The notes below the pieces were generated by a model, which did not search any database, was not told where the DNA came from, and saw only the letters and a program-made list of their open reading frames with translations. A DNA stretch of 64,000 nt from positions 2,046,001-2,110,000 of the forward strand of contig NZ_JAYDCJ010000003.1 of the NCBI RefSeq assembly GCF_034555935.1, written 5' to 3'. Origin of the DNA: Marinobacter qingdaonensis. GTDB lineage: Bacteria > Pseudomonadota > Gammaproteobacteria > Pseudomonadales > Oleiphilaceae. Shown here piece by piece: positions 53,580 to 62,881 of the stretch. Made by a program: the position numbers and the translations under genes. Each line of letters starts with the position of its first letter. Position 1 is the first letter of the stretch.

Positions 53580-54591
53580 GGGCGTCCCCTTCGCTCGGGG
53601 CCGGGCGGAGCCGCGGCACCAGTTCTCGCACCAACAATTGCGCCAGCCAGAGCAGGGCCGCCAGACCCGCGGGCCAGGCAAAGAGTTCGGTCACCGGGCG
53701 ATAGAACTTGCCCTCCAGCTCGATGGCCTCCAGCTGGTTGATGGTCTCGTAGATCAGTTCCAGTTCCGGCAGGCTGCGGGCCCGGAAGTACTGACCGCCG
53801 GTCTGCTCGGCCATGCGGGTCAGCAGGGCCTCGTCCAGGTCCCGGGACGGGTTCACCCGGCGCGAGCCCAGGAAACCGCGCTGCACCATGGATTCGGCAC
53901 CGATGCCGATGGTGTACAGGCGCACCCCGGCGGCCTCAGCGATTTCCGTGGCCTTGTCCGGGGTAATCTCGCCGGCGGTGTTGGCGCCGTCGGTCAGCAG
54001 CACCACCACCCGCTGTTCCTGGGGCCGGTCCCGCAGGCGCTTGATGGCCAGGCCGACGGCGTCGCCGATGGCGGTGGCGCGACCGGCCATGCCCAGCCCG
54101 GACTCGCGCATCAGGGTGCGCACCGTGGCCAGATCGAAGGTCAGTGGCACCTGCACGTAGGGTTCGGTACCGAACAGGATCAGGCCAAGCCGATCGCCCT
54201 GGCGCCGGGTGATGAAATCATCGAGCACCACTTTCACCGCCTGCAGCCGGTTGATGCTGCGGCCCTGAATGACCATGTCCTGCTCGTCCATGCTCGGGGA
54301 AATGTCCACCACCAGCATCAGGTCCCGGCCCGAGACCGGCAACTGGATCTGCTCGCCTACGTGCTGGGGCCGGGCCAGGGCCAACACCAGCAGTAACCAG
54401 GCCAGCAGCAACAGCAGTTTGCGCCAGAGTGGCGTGGCATTACCCCGACGGCTGACGCCGGGCAGATCCGACAGCCAGTGGCCCACGGGCAGCACCGGGG
54501 CGTCCACGGTGTGACCCACCGGCCGGCGCCACTGCAGCAGCAGCGGGGCCAGAACAAGCAGCAAGAGCCAGGGGTAGGCCAGGGTCAGCAT
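53572..54591 (-). CDS. batA: vWA-domain membrane protein, BatA-like
   Basis: A 339-residue protein. Two N-terminal membrane helices (PWLLLLVLAPLLLQW and LLLLLAWLLLVLALA) and one near the C-terminus (ELFAWPAGLAALLWLAQLL) surround a vWA domain with MIDAS DISPSM and TDGANTAGEI. BatA-type proteins act with MoxR AAA+ ATPases, possibly as metal-dependent binding partners. Overlaps the following gene by 8 nt. Confidence 0.88.
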   Translation of the reverse strand: MLTLAYPWLLLLVLAPLLLQWRRPVGHTVDAPVLPVGHWLSDLPGVSRRGNATPLWRKLLLLLAWLLLVLALARPQHVGEQIQLPVSGRDLMLVVDISPSMDEQDMVIQGRSINRLQAVKVVLDDFITRRQGDRLGLILFGTEPYVQVPLTFDLATVRTLMRESGLGMAGRATAIGDAVGLAIKRLRDRPQEQRVVVLLTDGANTAGEITPDKATEIAEAAGVRLYTIGIGAESMVQRGFLGSRRVNPSRDLDEALLTRMAEQTGGQYFRARSLPELELIYETINQLEAIELEGKFYRPVTELFAWPAGLAALLWLAQLLVRELVPRLRPAPSEGDAHG

Positions 54592-55055
54592 GTCGGTCCT
54601 CCCAGCCAGTACTGGGCGAAGCGGGTTGCCTGTTTTGGATCGGCCTCGAGGTTGGGCTGCCAGGCGCTGTGCACCATGGCCTCGACCACCGGCCGTGAGG
54701 CGATGCGCTGGCCAGGTGCAGTCTCCAGCAGGAAATCGATCCAGGCATCACCGGACAGGCTTTCCGGGTGCCGCTCCGGATAGCGCTGCCGGGCCGCCCG
54801 TTTCAGCAAGGTGTTCAACTGGGCGAACCAGGCCGGATCCGGACGGGCCTGACGGTCCAGTTCCGACAACTCGGCCCGGGCCTGCTTCAGCCAGCGGTTG
54901 CTCTTGACGCGCCGGTGGACCAGCCAGACCAGCGCCACAATCAGCAGCAGGGCCAACAGGGTCAGCAGCCACCAGCCGGGTGCCGGCGGCCAGAATCCCC
55001 CGGCGGTGGGCAGATGGATGTCTTTCAGCTGGCTGAGCGGATCCTGGGGATTCAT
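54585..55055 (-). CDS. DUF4381 membrane protein
   Basis: A 156-residue protein with one membrane helix (PGWWLLTLLALLLIVALVWL). PLSQLKDIHLP at the start and DAWIDFLLE later are the DUF4381 hallmarks. Its role in the MoxR/Bat system is unknown. The ATG at 55055 overlaps the DUF58 stop (ATGA), and its end overlaps batA by 7 nt. Confidence 0.85.
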   Translation of the reverse strand: MNPQDPLSQLKDIHLPTAGGFWPPAPGWWLLTLLALLLIVALVWLVHRRVKSNRWLKQARAELSELDRQARPDPAWFAQLNTLLKRAARQRYPERHPESLSGDAWIDFLLETAPGQRIASRPVVEAMVHSAWQPNLEADPKQATRFAQYWLGGPTC

Positions 55056-55996
55056 CCGATCCGCCCTCCCGGGCCCAGCAGTGGTTTCAGCGCGACCGCC
55101 GGGTCGTCGCCGGTGAACAGTCGGGCCGAGGCTACGCCTGAGGTGCGGAAGCAATGCTCTAGGCGTGCCTCGTGGGCGTCGACTTTTTCGCGCCAGGCGG
55201 CCTGGAAACGGGTGTTGCCGGCATCGAACCAGACCGGCCCTTCAGGCCCGGCCACCGCGAACCGGCCATGGTCGGGCAAGGTCAGTTCCAGCGGATCGAC
55301 AATGCGCAGGGCACTCACGGAGTTGTGCCGGGCCAGGGCCCCGAGCAGGGTGCCGGTGTCCTCGGAGATGCCGAAAAAATCGCTGATCACGAAAATCCGG
55401 CTGCCGGTGTGCGCCACCCGGCGCGCTTCCGCCAGGGCCTGGTCCAGCCCGTGGACCGGACTTGCGGCCGTGGCCTGATCGGTGTTCTGGCCGGGCTGGC
55501 GCTGCTGGTCGGCCAGGGTGTCTAGCAGACGCAGCACGGATTTCTTGCGGCGGGCCGGACGCAGCACGCTCAGCTCCCGATCGTTGAACACGATGCCGCC
55601 GACCTGGTCGCCGGCCCAGAGCGCAAGCCAGGCCAGCAGCCCCGCCACCTGGGCGGCGCGGACCTGCTTGTAGGCGCCGGCGCTGGCGAAGAACAGGGTC
55701 TGGCCGAGGTCGCACAGCAGTAGCACCGGGCGCTCCCGTTCTTCCTCGTACAGTTTGGTGTGCGGTGCCTGGCGCCGGGCGGTGACGCGCCAGTCGATGC
55801 TGCGGATGTCGTCGCCGGGCTGGTATTGGCGCACCTCGGCAAAGGCCATGCCGCGGCCCCGCTGGGGTGAGCGTTGGAGTCCGGCCTGGCGGGTACGAAC
55901 CTGGCGAGCCGAGGGCAGTTTCAGGGCCCTGGCATCCGCCTGCAGGCGGATCAGGTCGGGCAGACCGATGTGGGTGAGCGCGTCGATCGTGGCCAT
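55052..55996 (-). CDS. DUF58 family protein
   Basis: A 314-residue protein with a vWA-like fold. The DUF58 signature is visible: GRGMAFAEVRQYQPGDDIRS and IDWRVTARRQAPHTKLYEEE. Partner of MoxR in many bacteria. The ATG at 55996 was chosen; a longer frame reaches a TTG at 56056 inside moxR but is less likely. The moxR gene lies 34 nt upstream. Confidence 0.87.
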   Translation of the reverse strand: MATIDALTHIGLPDLIRLQADARALKLPSARQVRTRQAGLQRSPQRGRGMAFAEVRQYQPGDDIRSIDWRVTARRQAPHTKLYEEERERPVLLLCDLGQTLFFASAGAYKQVRAAQVAGLLAWLALWAGDQVGGIVFNDRELSVLRPARRKKSVLRLLDTLADQQRQPGQNTDQATAASPVHGLDQALAEARRVAHTGSRIFVISDFFGISEDTGTLLGALARHNSVSALRIVDPLELTLPDHGRFAVAGPEGPVWFDAGNTRFQAAWREKVDAHEARLEHCFRTSGVASARLFTGDDPAVALKPLLGPGGRIG

Positions 55997-56030
55997 GGTC
56001 GCGGTCAGTCTGTCCGTTCGCTGGCGGTCA

Positions 56031-57029
56031 TCAGGCGCTGACCGGAACCCGGTCAATCAGGCGCTGGATGACGGTGTCCGCGGTCATGCCCTCGGCCTCG
56101 GCTTCGAAGGTCAGCAGGATCCGGTGTCGGAGCACGTCGAAGGCCATTGCCCGGACGTCGTCCGGGGTGACGTAGTCACGGCCATCGAGCCAGGCCAGGG
56201 CGCGGGCGCAGCGGTCCAGGGCAATGGTGCCCCGTGGGCTGGCGCCGAAGGCGGTCCAGCGCGCCAGTTCCGGGTCCAGGCTGGCGGCATCGCGGCTGGC
56301 CAGCACCAGGGCCAGCAGGTATTGCTCCACCGGCTCGGCCATGTAGATGTCGGCGACTTCGTTCCTGGCCTGGAACACCTGGTCGGCGGTCAGTTTGACG
56401 TCGGCGGCCGGCAGGCCCTGGCGGTAGTCGTTGCGGGCCAGGTGCAGGATGGCTTTCTCCGCGCTGGCGGAGGGGTAATGAATCACCACGTGCATCAGGA
56501 AACGGTCGAGCTGGGCTTCCGGCAATGGGTAGGTGCCTTCCTGCTCAATCGGGTTCTGGGTCGCCATCACCATGAACAGGCGGTCGAGCGGGAAGGTGCG
56601 CAGGCCGACACTGACCTGGCGTTCGCCCATGGCTTCCAGCAGCGCGGACTGGACCTTAGCCGGCGCCCGGTTGATCTCGTCGGCCAGCACCAGGTTGTGA
56701 AAGATCGGCCCGCGCTGAAATTCGAACTGCCCGGTTTCGGCCCGGTAGATCTCACTGCCGGTGACGTCCGAGGGCAGCAGATCCGGGGTGAACTGGATGC
56801 GATGAAAATCGCCGTCGAGGTGATCGGCGAGGGCCTTGATCGCCGTAGTCTTGGCCAGGCCGGGAGCCCCTTCGACCAGCAAATGGCCATCGGCGAGCAG
56901 AGCAATGAGAAGGCGGTCTACCAGTTTTTCCTGCCCGATTATCCTTTTTGCCAACTGCGACCGAAGTTCGCCGAACGTATGCTGTAGCGACATTGGAAGT
57001 GACTGCTCCCACGTATTTTTTTGGTTCAT
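56031..57029 (-). CDS. moxR: MoxR family AAA+ ATPase
   Basis: A 332-residue ATPase. Walker A GAPGLAKTT, Walker B VLADEINRAP and the sensor ATQNPIEQEGTYPLPEAQLD are canonical. MoxR proteins act as chaperones with vWA proteins; here the vWA partners are the batA and batBC products downstream. Start ambiguous: ATG 57029 (MNQKNTWEQS) or ATG 56993 (MSLQHTFGEL), neither with a strong Shine-Dalgarno. First gene of the minus-strand operon, divergent from gdhB. Confidence 0.9.
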   Translation of the reverse strand: MNQKNTWEQSLPMSLQHTFGELRSQLAKRIIGQEKLVDRLLIALLADGHLLVEGAPGLAKTTAIKALADHLDGDFHRIQFTPDLLPSDVTGSEIYRAETGQFEFQRGPIFHNLVLADEINRAPAKVQSALLEAMGERQVSVGLRTFPLDRLFMVMATQNPIEQEGTYPLPEAQLDRFLMHVVIHYPSASAEKAILHLARNDYRQGLPAADVKLTADQVFQARNEVADIYMAEPVEQYLLALVLASRDAASLDPELARWTAFGASPRGTIALDRCARALAWLDGRDYVTPDDVRAMAFDVLRHRILLTFEAEAEGMTADTVIQRLIDRVPVSA

Positions 57030-57157
57030 CAAACGGCGCTTTTTGTCCGTAAGTAGATGCCGCAGTTTTGGCATCTGGCCTGCAAAAATCAAGGGCTTGA
57101 CTATGCTTATGTGACGATACGCCGATTACTTTTATTTCACACTAACCGAGGTCGATC

Positions 57158-60100
57158 ATGAATGCGCTGACAGTGGCCAGCAAGGATCAGTTTTTTGAAC
57201 AACTGGCTGATGCGTTCGCCCAGAAAATTGCCAAGACAGAAGCGAAAAAGATCAGCGAATTTGCCAAGCAGCATTATGCCCACATTCCGCTCGAAGAGCT
57301 GGTGAGTCGACGTTTTTCCGATACCTATGGTGCGGTCCTGGCGGCCTGGAACTTCCTGCAGAAGCGTGACGCCGAGGAAACCCCGGTATCGGTGTTCAAC
57401 CCGGATCTCGAGAGTGACGGCTGGCAATCGACCCACACCGTCATCTTCATCCTGCACCCGAACATCCCGTTTCTGATCGACTCCCTGCGCATCGCCATCA
57501 ATCAGCGCGAGATCGGCACCCATTCCATCCAGCACTCCATCCTGCAGGTGGAGCGCAACCAGGACGGCCGGCTGAACAAGCTGCTGTCGAACAAGAAGGC
57601 CAGCAAAGGCGCTCAGTTCGAAGCCTTCATCGTGCTGGAGATCGACCGGCACAGCGACCCCGAGGACCTGCGCGAGCTGGAGGAAGCCCTGCAGACGGTG
57701 CTGCACGAGGTGCGAATCGCGGTGTCCGACTTCCCGGTGGTCACCGACAAGGTCTGTGAGATCCTGGACGAGCTGGATTCCACCGTCGCCGGCATCAGCG
57801 ACGAGGAAAAAGAAGAGGCCAGGGCATTCCTGAACTGGCTGGTGGAGGATCACTTCACCTTCCTCGGGTACGACGAGTACGACTTCGCCAAGGACAAGAG
57901 CGGCATGGCAGTGCGCCGGGTCGAGAATTCCGAGCTGGGCATACTCCGGGTCAACAACGAGCGCCCGGACCGGGTGCGCCTGAACGAGTTGCCCCAGCGC
58001 ACCCGGCATGAAATGACCCGCACCGACGACATTTTCATCTTTGCCAAATCGGCCCAGCGCTCCCGGGTGCACCGGCCGGCCTACCCGGACTATATCGCGG
58101 TCAAGAAGTTCAACAGCAAGGGCGAAGTGGTGGGTGAGCGCCGTTTCCTCGGCCTGTACACCTCTCGGGTCTATAACGAACGGCCGGATGAAATTCCGCT
58201 GCTGCGCCGGAAATTCCAGAACGTGATCAAGCGCTCCGGCTTCATGCGCGACGATTACGCTGGCAAGGAGCTGGATCAGATTCTCACGGTCTATCCCCGG
58301 GACGAGCTGTTCCAGATCGAAAGCACCGAGTTGCTGAAAATCGCCAAGGCCATTCTCTATGTCCAGGAGCGCCGGCGCATTGAGCTGTTCATGCGCGAGG
58401 ACGTGTACGGCCAGTTCGTCACCTGCCTGGCCTTTTTCCCACGGGACATCTACAACACCGAACTGCGCCAGAAAGTGGAGCAGGTGTTGCTGGAACGGCT
58501 CGAGGCCCAGGACATCGAATTCGTCACCCACTTCTCCGAATCGGTGCTGGCCCGGGTCCAGTTCACCATCCGGGTGCCCCAGGTCGAGAACCGGCAACTG
58601 CCCATCGCCGAGATTCGCGAGCAGGTCATTGAGCTCGCCCAGTCCTGGCGCGACGGTCTGTACGAGGCCCTGAGCGAGGCCTACGGCGAGGAGCAGGGCA
58701 ACGAGCTGTCCCGGCTCTGGTCCGGCGGCTTCCCGGCCAGCTACACCGACATGTTCTCGCCCCGGCGCGCCGCCATCGACCTGGAGCACATCTCCGCCTC
58801 GGCCAAGTTCAAGGACCTGGCCATGAGTTTCTACCGGGCGCTGGAGGAGGATGAGAGCAAGCTGCACTTCAAGCTGTTCTTCCCCGACCAGCCGGTGCCG
58901 CTCTCGGACGTGATGCCGATCTTTGACAACCTGGGCTTCCGGGTCCTGGGTGAGCATCCGTTCGAGGTGACCGACCGGAACGGAAACACGGTCTGGATCC
59001 ACGACTTCACGCTCAAGGCCCATTCCGGCCGGGTGGTCGATCTGCACCGCATCCGGCCGATCTTCGAGGACCTGTTCCGCAAGGTCTGGTACGGCGAGGC
59101 CGAGAACGACGCCTTCAACCGGCTGCTGCTGTCGTCCTACATGAGCTGGCGCGAGATCGCGCTGCTGCGCACCTACGCCCGCTACATGCGCCAGATCCGG
59201 TTCTCCAACAGTCAGACCTTCATCTCCAACACCCTGGTCAACCACGTGGACCTGGCTCGCACCTTGCTCGAGTACTTCGAGGTGCGCTTCAACCCGGACC
59301 GCTACCAGAGCGCCGGCAAGAGCAAGGCGGCGCAGCAAAAGCTGGAGATCGAATTCAACGCCGGTCTCGACGCGGTGGAGAACCTCAGTGAGGACCGGGT
59401 GCTGCGGCTGTACCAGGAGCTGATGCAGGCCACCCTGCGCACCAACTTCTACCAGCACGATGCCCAGGGCAGCAACAAGTCCTACATCAGCGTCAAGTTC
59501 GACCCCTCGCGCATTCCGGACGTGCCGCTGCCGCTGCCGATGTTCGAGATCTTTGTCTACTCGCCGCGGGTGGAAGGGGTGCACCTGCGCGGTGGCAAGG
59601 TTGCCCGGGGCGGGTTGCGCTGGTCCGACCGCTTCGAGGACTACCGCACCGAGATCCTGGGTCTGGTGAAGGCGCAGCAGGTCAAGAATGCGGTCATCGT
59701 GCCGGTTGGCGCCAAGGGCGGGTTCGTGGCCAAGCGCCTGCCGGATCCGTCCGATCGGGAGGCCTTCCAGGCCGAGGGCATTGAAGCCTACAAGACCTTT
59801 ATCCGCGGCCTGCTCGACATCACCGACAACCTGGTCGATGCTGGCATCCAGCCGCCGGAGCGGGTGGTGCGACACGACGAGGACGATCATTACCTGGTGG
59901 TGGCGGCGGACAAGGGCACCGCTACCTTCTCCGACATCGCCAACGGCCTGTCCGCCGATTACGGCTTCTGGATGGGCGACGCCTTCGCCTCCGGGGGCAG
60001 CAACGGCTACGACCACAAAAAGATGGGCATCACTGCCCGGGGCGCCTGGGTGTCGGTGGAGCGGCACTTCCGGGAAATGGGCATCAACCCGGCGCTGGAT

Positions 60101-62044
60101 GAGTTCACCGCCATCGGCATCGGCGACATGGGCGGTGACGTGTTCGGCAACGGCATGCTCTGCTCCGAGAAGACCAAGCTGGTGGCCGCCTTCAACCACA
60201 TCCACATCTTCGTGGACCCGACGCCGGATCCGGAGAAGAGCTTCAAGGAGCGGCAGCGCCTGTTCCAGATGCCCCGTTCGGCCTGGACCGACTACGACAC
60301 CAAGCTGATCTCCAAGGGCGGTGGCGTCTTCAGCCGGAATGCCAAGTCCATCCCGGTGAGCGCGGAGATGAAGAAACTGCTGGGCATCAAGTCCGATCGG
60401 GTGCCGCCGAACATGCTGATCTCCCACATCCTGCGGGCCCAGGTCGACCTGCTCTGGGTGGGTGGCATTGGCACCTACGTCAAGGCCGCCAATGAGTCCC
60501 ACAGCGACGTTGGCGACAAGGCCAACGACGGTCTGCGCATCAATGGCAACGAGTTGCGCTGCAAGGTAGTCGGTGAGGGCGGCAACCTGGGGCTGACCCA
60601 GTTGGGCCGTATCGAGTACGCGCTCAGGGGCGGTCGCCTGAACACCGACTTCATCGACAACTCCGGCGGCGTCGACTGCTCGGACCACGAAGTCAACATG
60701 AAGATCCTGCTCAACCAGGCGGTGGCCATGGGCGACCTCACCGGCAAGCAGCGCAACTTGATGCTGGAGCAGATGACCGACGACGTTGCCGGCCTGGTGC
60801 TGAAGAACAACTACCGGCAGACCCAGGCCATCAGCATCGCCAGCGAGGACGCGGCGATCCGGCTGGAGGAATACCGCCGGTTGATCAACACCTTCGAAAA
60901 CGAAGGCAAGCTCAATCGGGCGCTGGAATTCCTGCCGGACGACGAGACCCTGACCGAGCGCAAACTGGACAAGAAAGGCCTGACCCGGCCGGAGCTGTCG
61001 GTCCTGATTTCCTATGTGAAGGGCGATCTGAAGCAGACCCTGATCGACAGCACGCTTCCGGACGAGCCGATGCTGGCTGGTGAGATGTACAAGGTGTTCC
61101 CGCGCACCATGACCCAGAAATTCACCCGGGAGCTGAGCGAGCACCAACTGCGGCGCGAGATCATCGCCACCCAGATTGCCAATGACATGGTCAATCACAT
61201 GGGCATCACCTTCGTCGAGCGGCTGAACCAGTCCACCGGTGCCGACCCGGCGTCCATTGCCCTGGCCTGGATCATTGCCCGGGACGTGTTCCGCATCGAC
61301 AACTGGTGGGACAAGATCGAGCACCAGGACTTCAATGTGCCGGCGCAGCTGCAGATGGAGCTGATGCAGGACCTGATGCGACTGATGCGTCGGTCGGTGC
61401 GCTGGTTGCTGCGCAACCGTCGGGCCGAGTTGAGCATCCAGAACCACATCGAGCGCTTTGCCGACAGCGTCTGGGCGATCACCGCCAACCTGCCGGAATA
61501 CCTGGGTGAGCACGCCCTGCAGGCCTGGGAGAAGCGGCATCAGGCGCTGACCGAAGCGGGATTGCCGCAGGAGCTGGCGTCGGTGCTGTCCGGCACCGAT
61601 TACCTGTACTCGTCCCTGGGCATCATCGAGGCCCAGGAAGCCACCGGCATGCCGCTCAAGACCGTCGCCAACCTCTATTACGACATTGGCGACAAGCTTG
61701 ACCTGAACTGGTTTGCCCGCGCCATTGCCGGGCTGACCCCGGCGTCCCACTGGCAGGCCCTGGCCCGCGAGAGCTTCCGGGAAGACCTGGAGTGGCAGCA
61801 GCGGGCCTTGACCACAGGCGTGCTTAGACAGATCAGCAAACCGGAAGATGTGGATGCCTGCGTGGAGGCGTGGCTGGAGCGCCATGCGGGCATGATCCAC
61901 CGCTGGAAAACCATGTTGACTGAGCTGAAAGGCGTGCGGGAGCCGGAATACGCCATGTTTTCGGTGGCCCTGAGGGAGCTGCTGGATCTGGCCCAGAGCA
62001 CCATGCATTCCGGGCACGTGGAGGCCGAGGCTGCGACTAACTGA
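57158..62044 (+). CDS. gdhB: NAD-specific glutamate dehydrogenase, large type
   Basis: A 1628-residue enzyme of the ~180-kDa NAD-GDH class, oxidising glutamate to 2-oxoglutarate and ammonia. N-terminal ~650 residues are the regulatory part with ACT-like folds; the catalytic core includes GGKVARGGLRWSDRFEDYRT, VPVGAKGGFVAKRLP and FGNGMLCSEKTKLVAAFNHI. Length and motifs match the arginine-activated Pseudomonas enzyme. In P. aeruginosa gdhB also lies close to moxR. An almost full-length open frame on the opposite strand is a GC-bias shadow. Confidence 0.97.
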   Translation: MNALTVASKDQFFEQLADAFAQKIAKTEAKKISEFAKQHYAHIPLEELVSRRFSDTYGAVLAAWNFLQKRDAEETPVSVFNPDLESDGWQSTHTVIFILHPNIPFLIDSLRIAINQREIGTHSIQHSILQVERNQDGRLNKLLSNKKASKGAQFEAFIVLEIDRHSDPEDLRELEEALQTVLHEVRIAVSDFPVVTDKVCEILDELDSTVAGISDEEKEEARAFLNWLVEDHFTFLGYDEYDFAKDKSGMAVRRVENSELGILRVNNERPDRVRLNELPQRTRHEMTRTDDIFIFAKSAQRSRVHRPAYPDYIAVKKFNSKGEVVGERRFLGLYTSRVYNERPDEIPLLRRKFQNVIKRSGFMRDDYAGKELDQILTVYPRDELFQIESTELLKIAKAILYVQERRRIELFMREDVYGQFVTCLAFFPRDIYNTELRQKVEQVLLERLEAQDIEFVTHFSESVLARVQFTIRVPQVENRQLPIAEIREQVIELAQSWRDGLYEALSEAYGEEQGNELSRLWSGGFPASYTDMFSPRRAAIDLEHISASAKFKDLAMSFYRALEEDESKLHFKLFFPDQPVPLSDVMPIFDNLGFRVLGEHPFEVTDRNGNTVWIHDFTLKAHSGRVVDLHRIRPIFEDLFRKVWYGEAENDAFNRLLLSSYMSWREIALLRTYARYMRQIRFSNSQTFISNTLVNHVDLARTLLEYFEVRFNPDRYQSAGKSKAAQQKLEIEFNAGLDAVENLSEDRVLRLYQELMQATLRTNFYQHDAQGSNKSYISVKFDPSRIPDVPLPLPMFEIFVYSPRVEGVHLRGGKVARGGLRWSDRFEDYRTEILGLVKAQQVKNAVIVPVGAKGGFVAKRLPDPSDREAFQAEGIEAYKTFIRGLLDITDNLVDAGIQPPERVVRHDEDDHYLVVAADKGTATFSDIANGLSADYGFWMGDAFASGGSNGYDHKKMGITARGAWVSVERHFREMGINPALDEFTAIGIGDMGGDVFGNGMLCSEKTKLVAAFNHIHIFVDPTPDPEKSFKERQRLFQMPRSAWTDYDTKLISKGGGVFSRNAKSIPVSAEMKKLLGIKSDRVPPNMLISHILRAQVDLLWVGGIGTYVKAANESHSDVGDKANDGLRINGNELRCKVVGEGGNLGLTQLGRIEYALRGGRLNTDFIDNSGGVDCSDHEVNMKILLNQAVAMGDLTGKQRNLMLEQMTDDVAGLVLKNNYRQTQAISIASEDAAIRLEEYRRLINTFENEGKLNRALEFLPDDETLTERKLDKKGLTRPELSVLISYVKGDLKQTLIDSTLPDEPMLAGEMYKVFPRTMTQKFTRELSEHQLRREIIATQIANDMVNHMGITFVERLNQSTGADPASIALAWIIARDVFRIDNWWDKIEHQDFNVPAQLQMELMQDLMRLMRRSVRWLLRNRRAELSIQNHIERFADSVWAITANLPEYLGEHALQAWEKRHQALTEAGLPQELASVLSGTDYLYSSLGIIEAQEATGMPLKTVANLYYDIGDKLDLNWFARAIAGLTPASHWQALARESFREDLEWQQRALTTGVLRQISKPEDVDACVEAWLERHAGMIHRWKTMLTELKGVREPEYAMFSVALRELLDLAQSTMHSGHVEAEAATN

Positions 62045-62110
62045 CGGTTGCGTTGGCGCGATCAATACCGTTCAATCAGAACCTTACCAAGATCATAGGG
62101 GAGACTGTTG

Positions 62111-62779
62111 ATGGGGCAGCTAGACCATCTTCTTGAAAACAACAAGGCCTGGGCCGAGGGCATCAAGTCCGAGGACCCGACCTTCTTCGAGCGTTTGTCC
62201 GCGCAGCAGGCGCCGGAATACCTGTGGATCGGCTGCGCCGACAGCCGGGTGCCGGCGAACCAGATCGTCGATCTAATGCCGGGCGAACTGTTCGTGCACC
62301 GGAACGTCGCCAACGTGGTGGTGCACACCGACTTCAACTGCCTGTCGGTGCTGCAGTTTGCGGTTGAGGTGCTCAAGGTTAAACACGTGATGGTGGTGGG
62401 CCATTACAGCTGTGGCGGGGTTAAGGCGGCGCTGCTGAACCAGGGGGATGGACTGATCACCAACTGGTTGCGTCACGTTCAGGATGTCCGTGACCGGCAC
62501 CAGCCAATCCTCGACGCCATCGACAGCGAAAAGGACCGGGTCGACCGCCTGTGCGAGCTGAACGTGGTCGAGCAGGTGCGTCACGTGTGCCAGACCAGCA
62601 TCGTGCGCGAGGCCTGGAAACGCGGCCAGAAACTGACGGTCCACGGCTTCGTCTACGACCTGGCCGACGGCAAGCTGCGCGACATGGGTCTGAAGGTCGG
62701 CAACGACGAGGAGCCCGAGCAGGTTCTGGAGCAGAGCATCCAGGAACTGGCGCAGCGTCCGGTGCGCGCAAGCCGGTAA
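62111..62779 (+). CDS. can: Beta-carbonic anhydrase
   Basis: A 222-residue enzyme. With the ATG at 62111, the zinc ligands fall at C42, H98 and C101, with D44 and R46 forming the catalytic dyad (GCADSRVP and GHYSCGG), the same numbering as E. coli Can. It interconverts CO2 and bicarbonate for carboxylations. GGGGAGA lies about 9 nt upstream of the ATG; a TTG three bases earlier is also in frame. Follows gdhB by 66 nt. Confidence 0.96.
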   Translation: MGQLDHLLENNKAWAEGIKSEDPTFFERLSAQQAPEYLWIGCADSRVPANQIVDLMPGELFVHRNVANVVVHTDFNCLSVLQFAVEVLKVKHVMVVGHYSCGGVKAALLNQGDGLITNWLRHVQDVRDRHQPILDAIDSEKDRVDRLCELNVVEQVRHVCQTSIVREAWKRGQKLTVHGFVYDLADGKLRDMGLKVGNDEEPEQVLEQSIQELAQRPVRASR

Positions 62780-62846
62780 TCCGGCAATATAAGTCCCAGG
62801 TCGCCCGGGTCTGGCAAGACTCGGGCGCCGATTCCGGTTAGAGTAG

Positions 62847-62862
62847 CCCGTTTTACGGGTTT
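62847..62862 (+). terminator. Weak terminator-like hairpin between can and rsmC
   Basis: A 5-bp stem CCCGT/ACGGG with a TTT loop and three trailing T residues. Short stem and short T-run make termination doubtful. Confidence 0.25.
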
Positions 62863-62881
62863 CCACGGGGTCGTATTGCCA

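Noticed and set aside
57137..62065. 1642-codon open frame on the minus strand opposite gdhB
   Set aside because: It mirrors the gdhB gene almost exactly, has low-complexity Leu/Val/Gly/His/Gln composition and no domain. High GC at third codon positions removes stops from the antisense frame, so it is a shadow.
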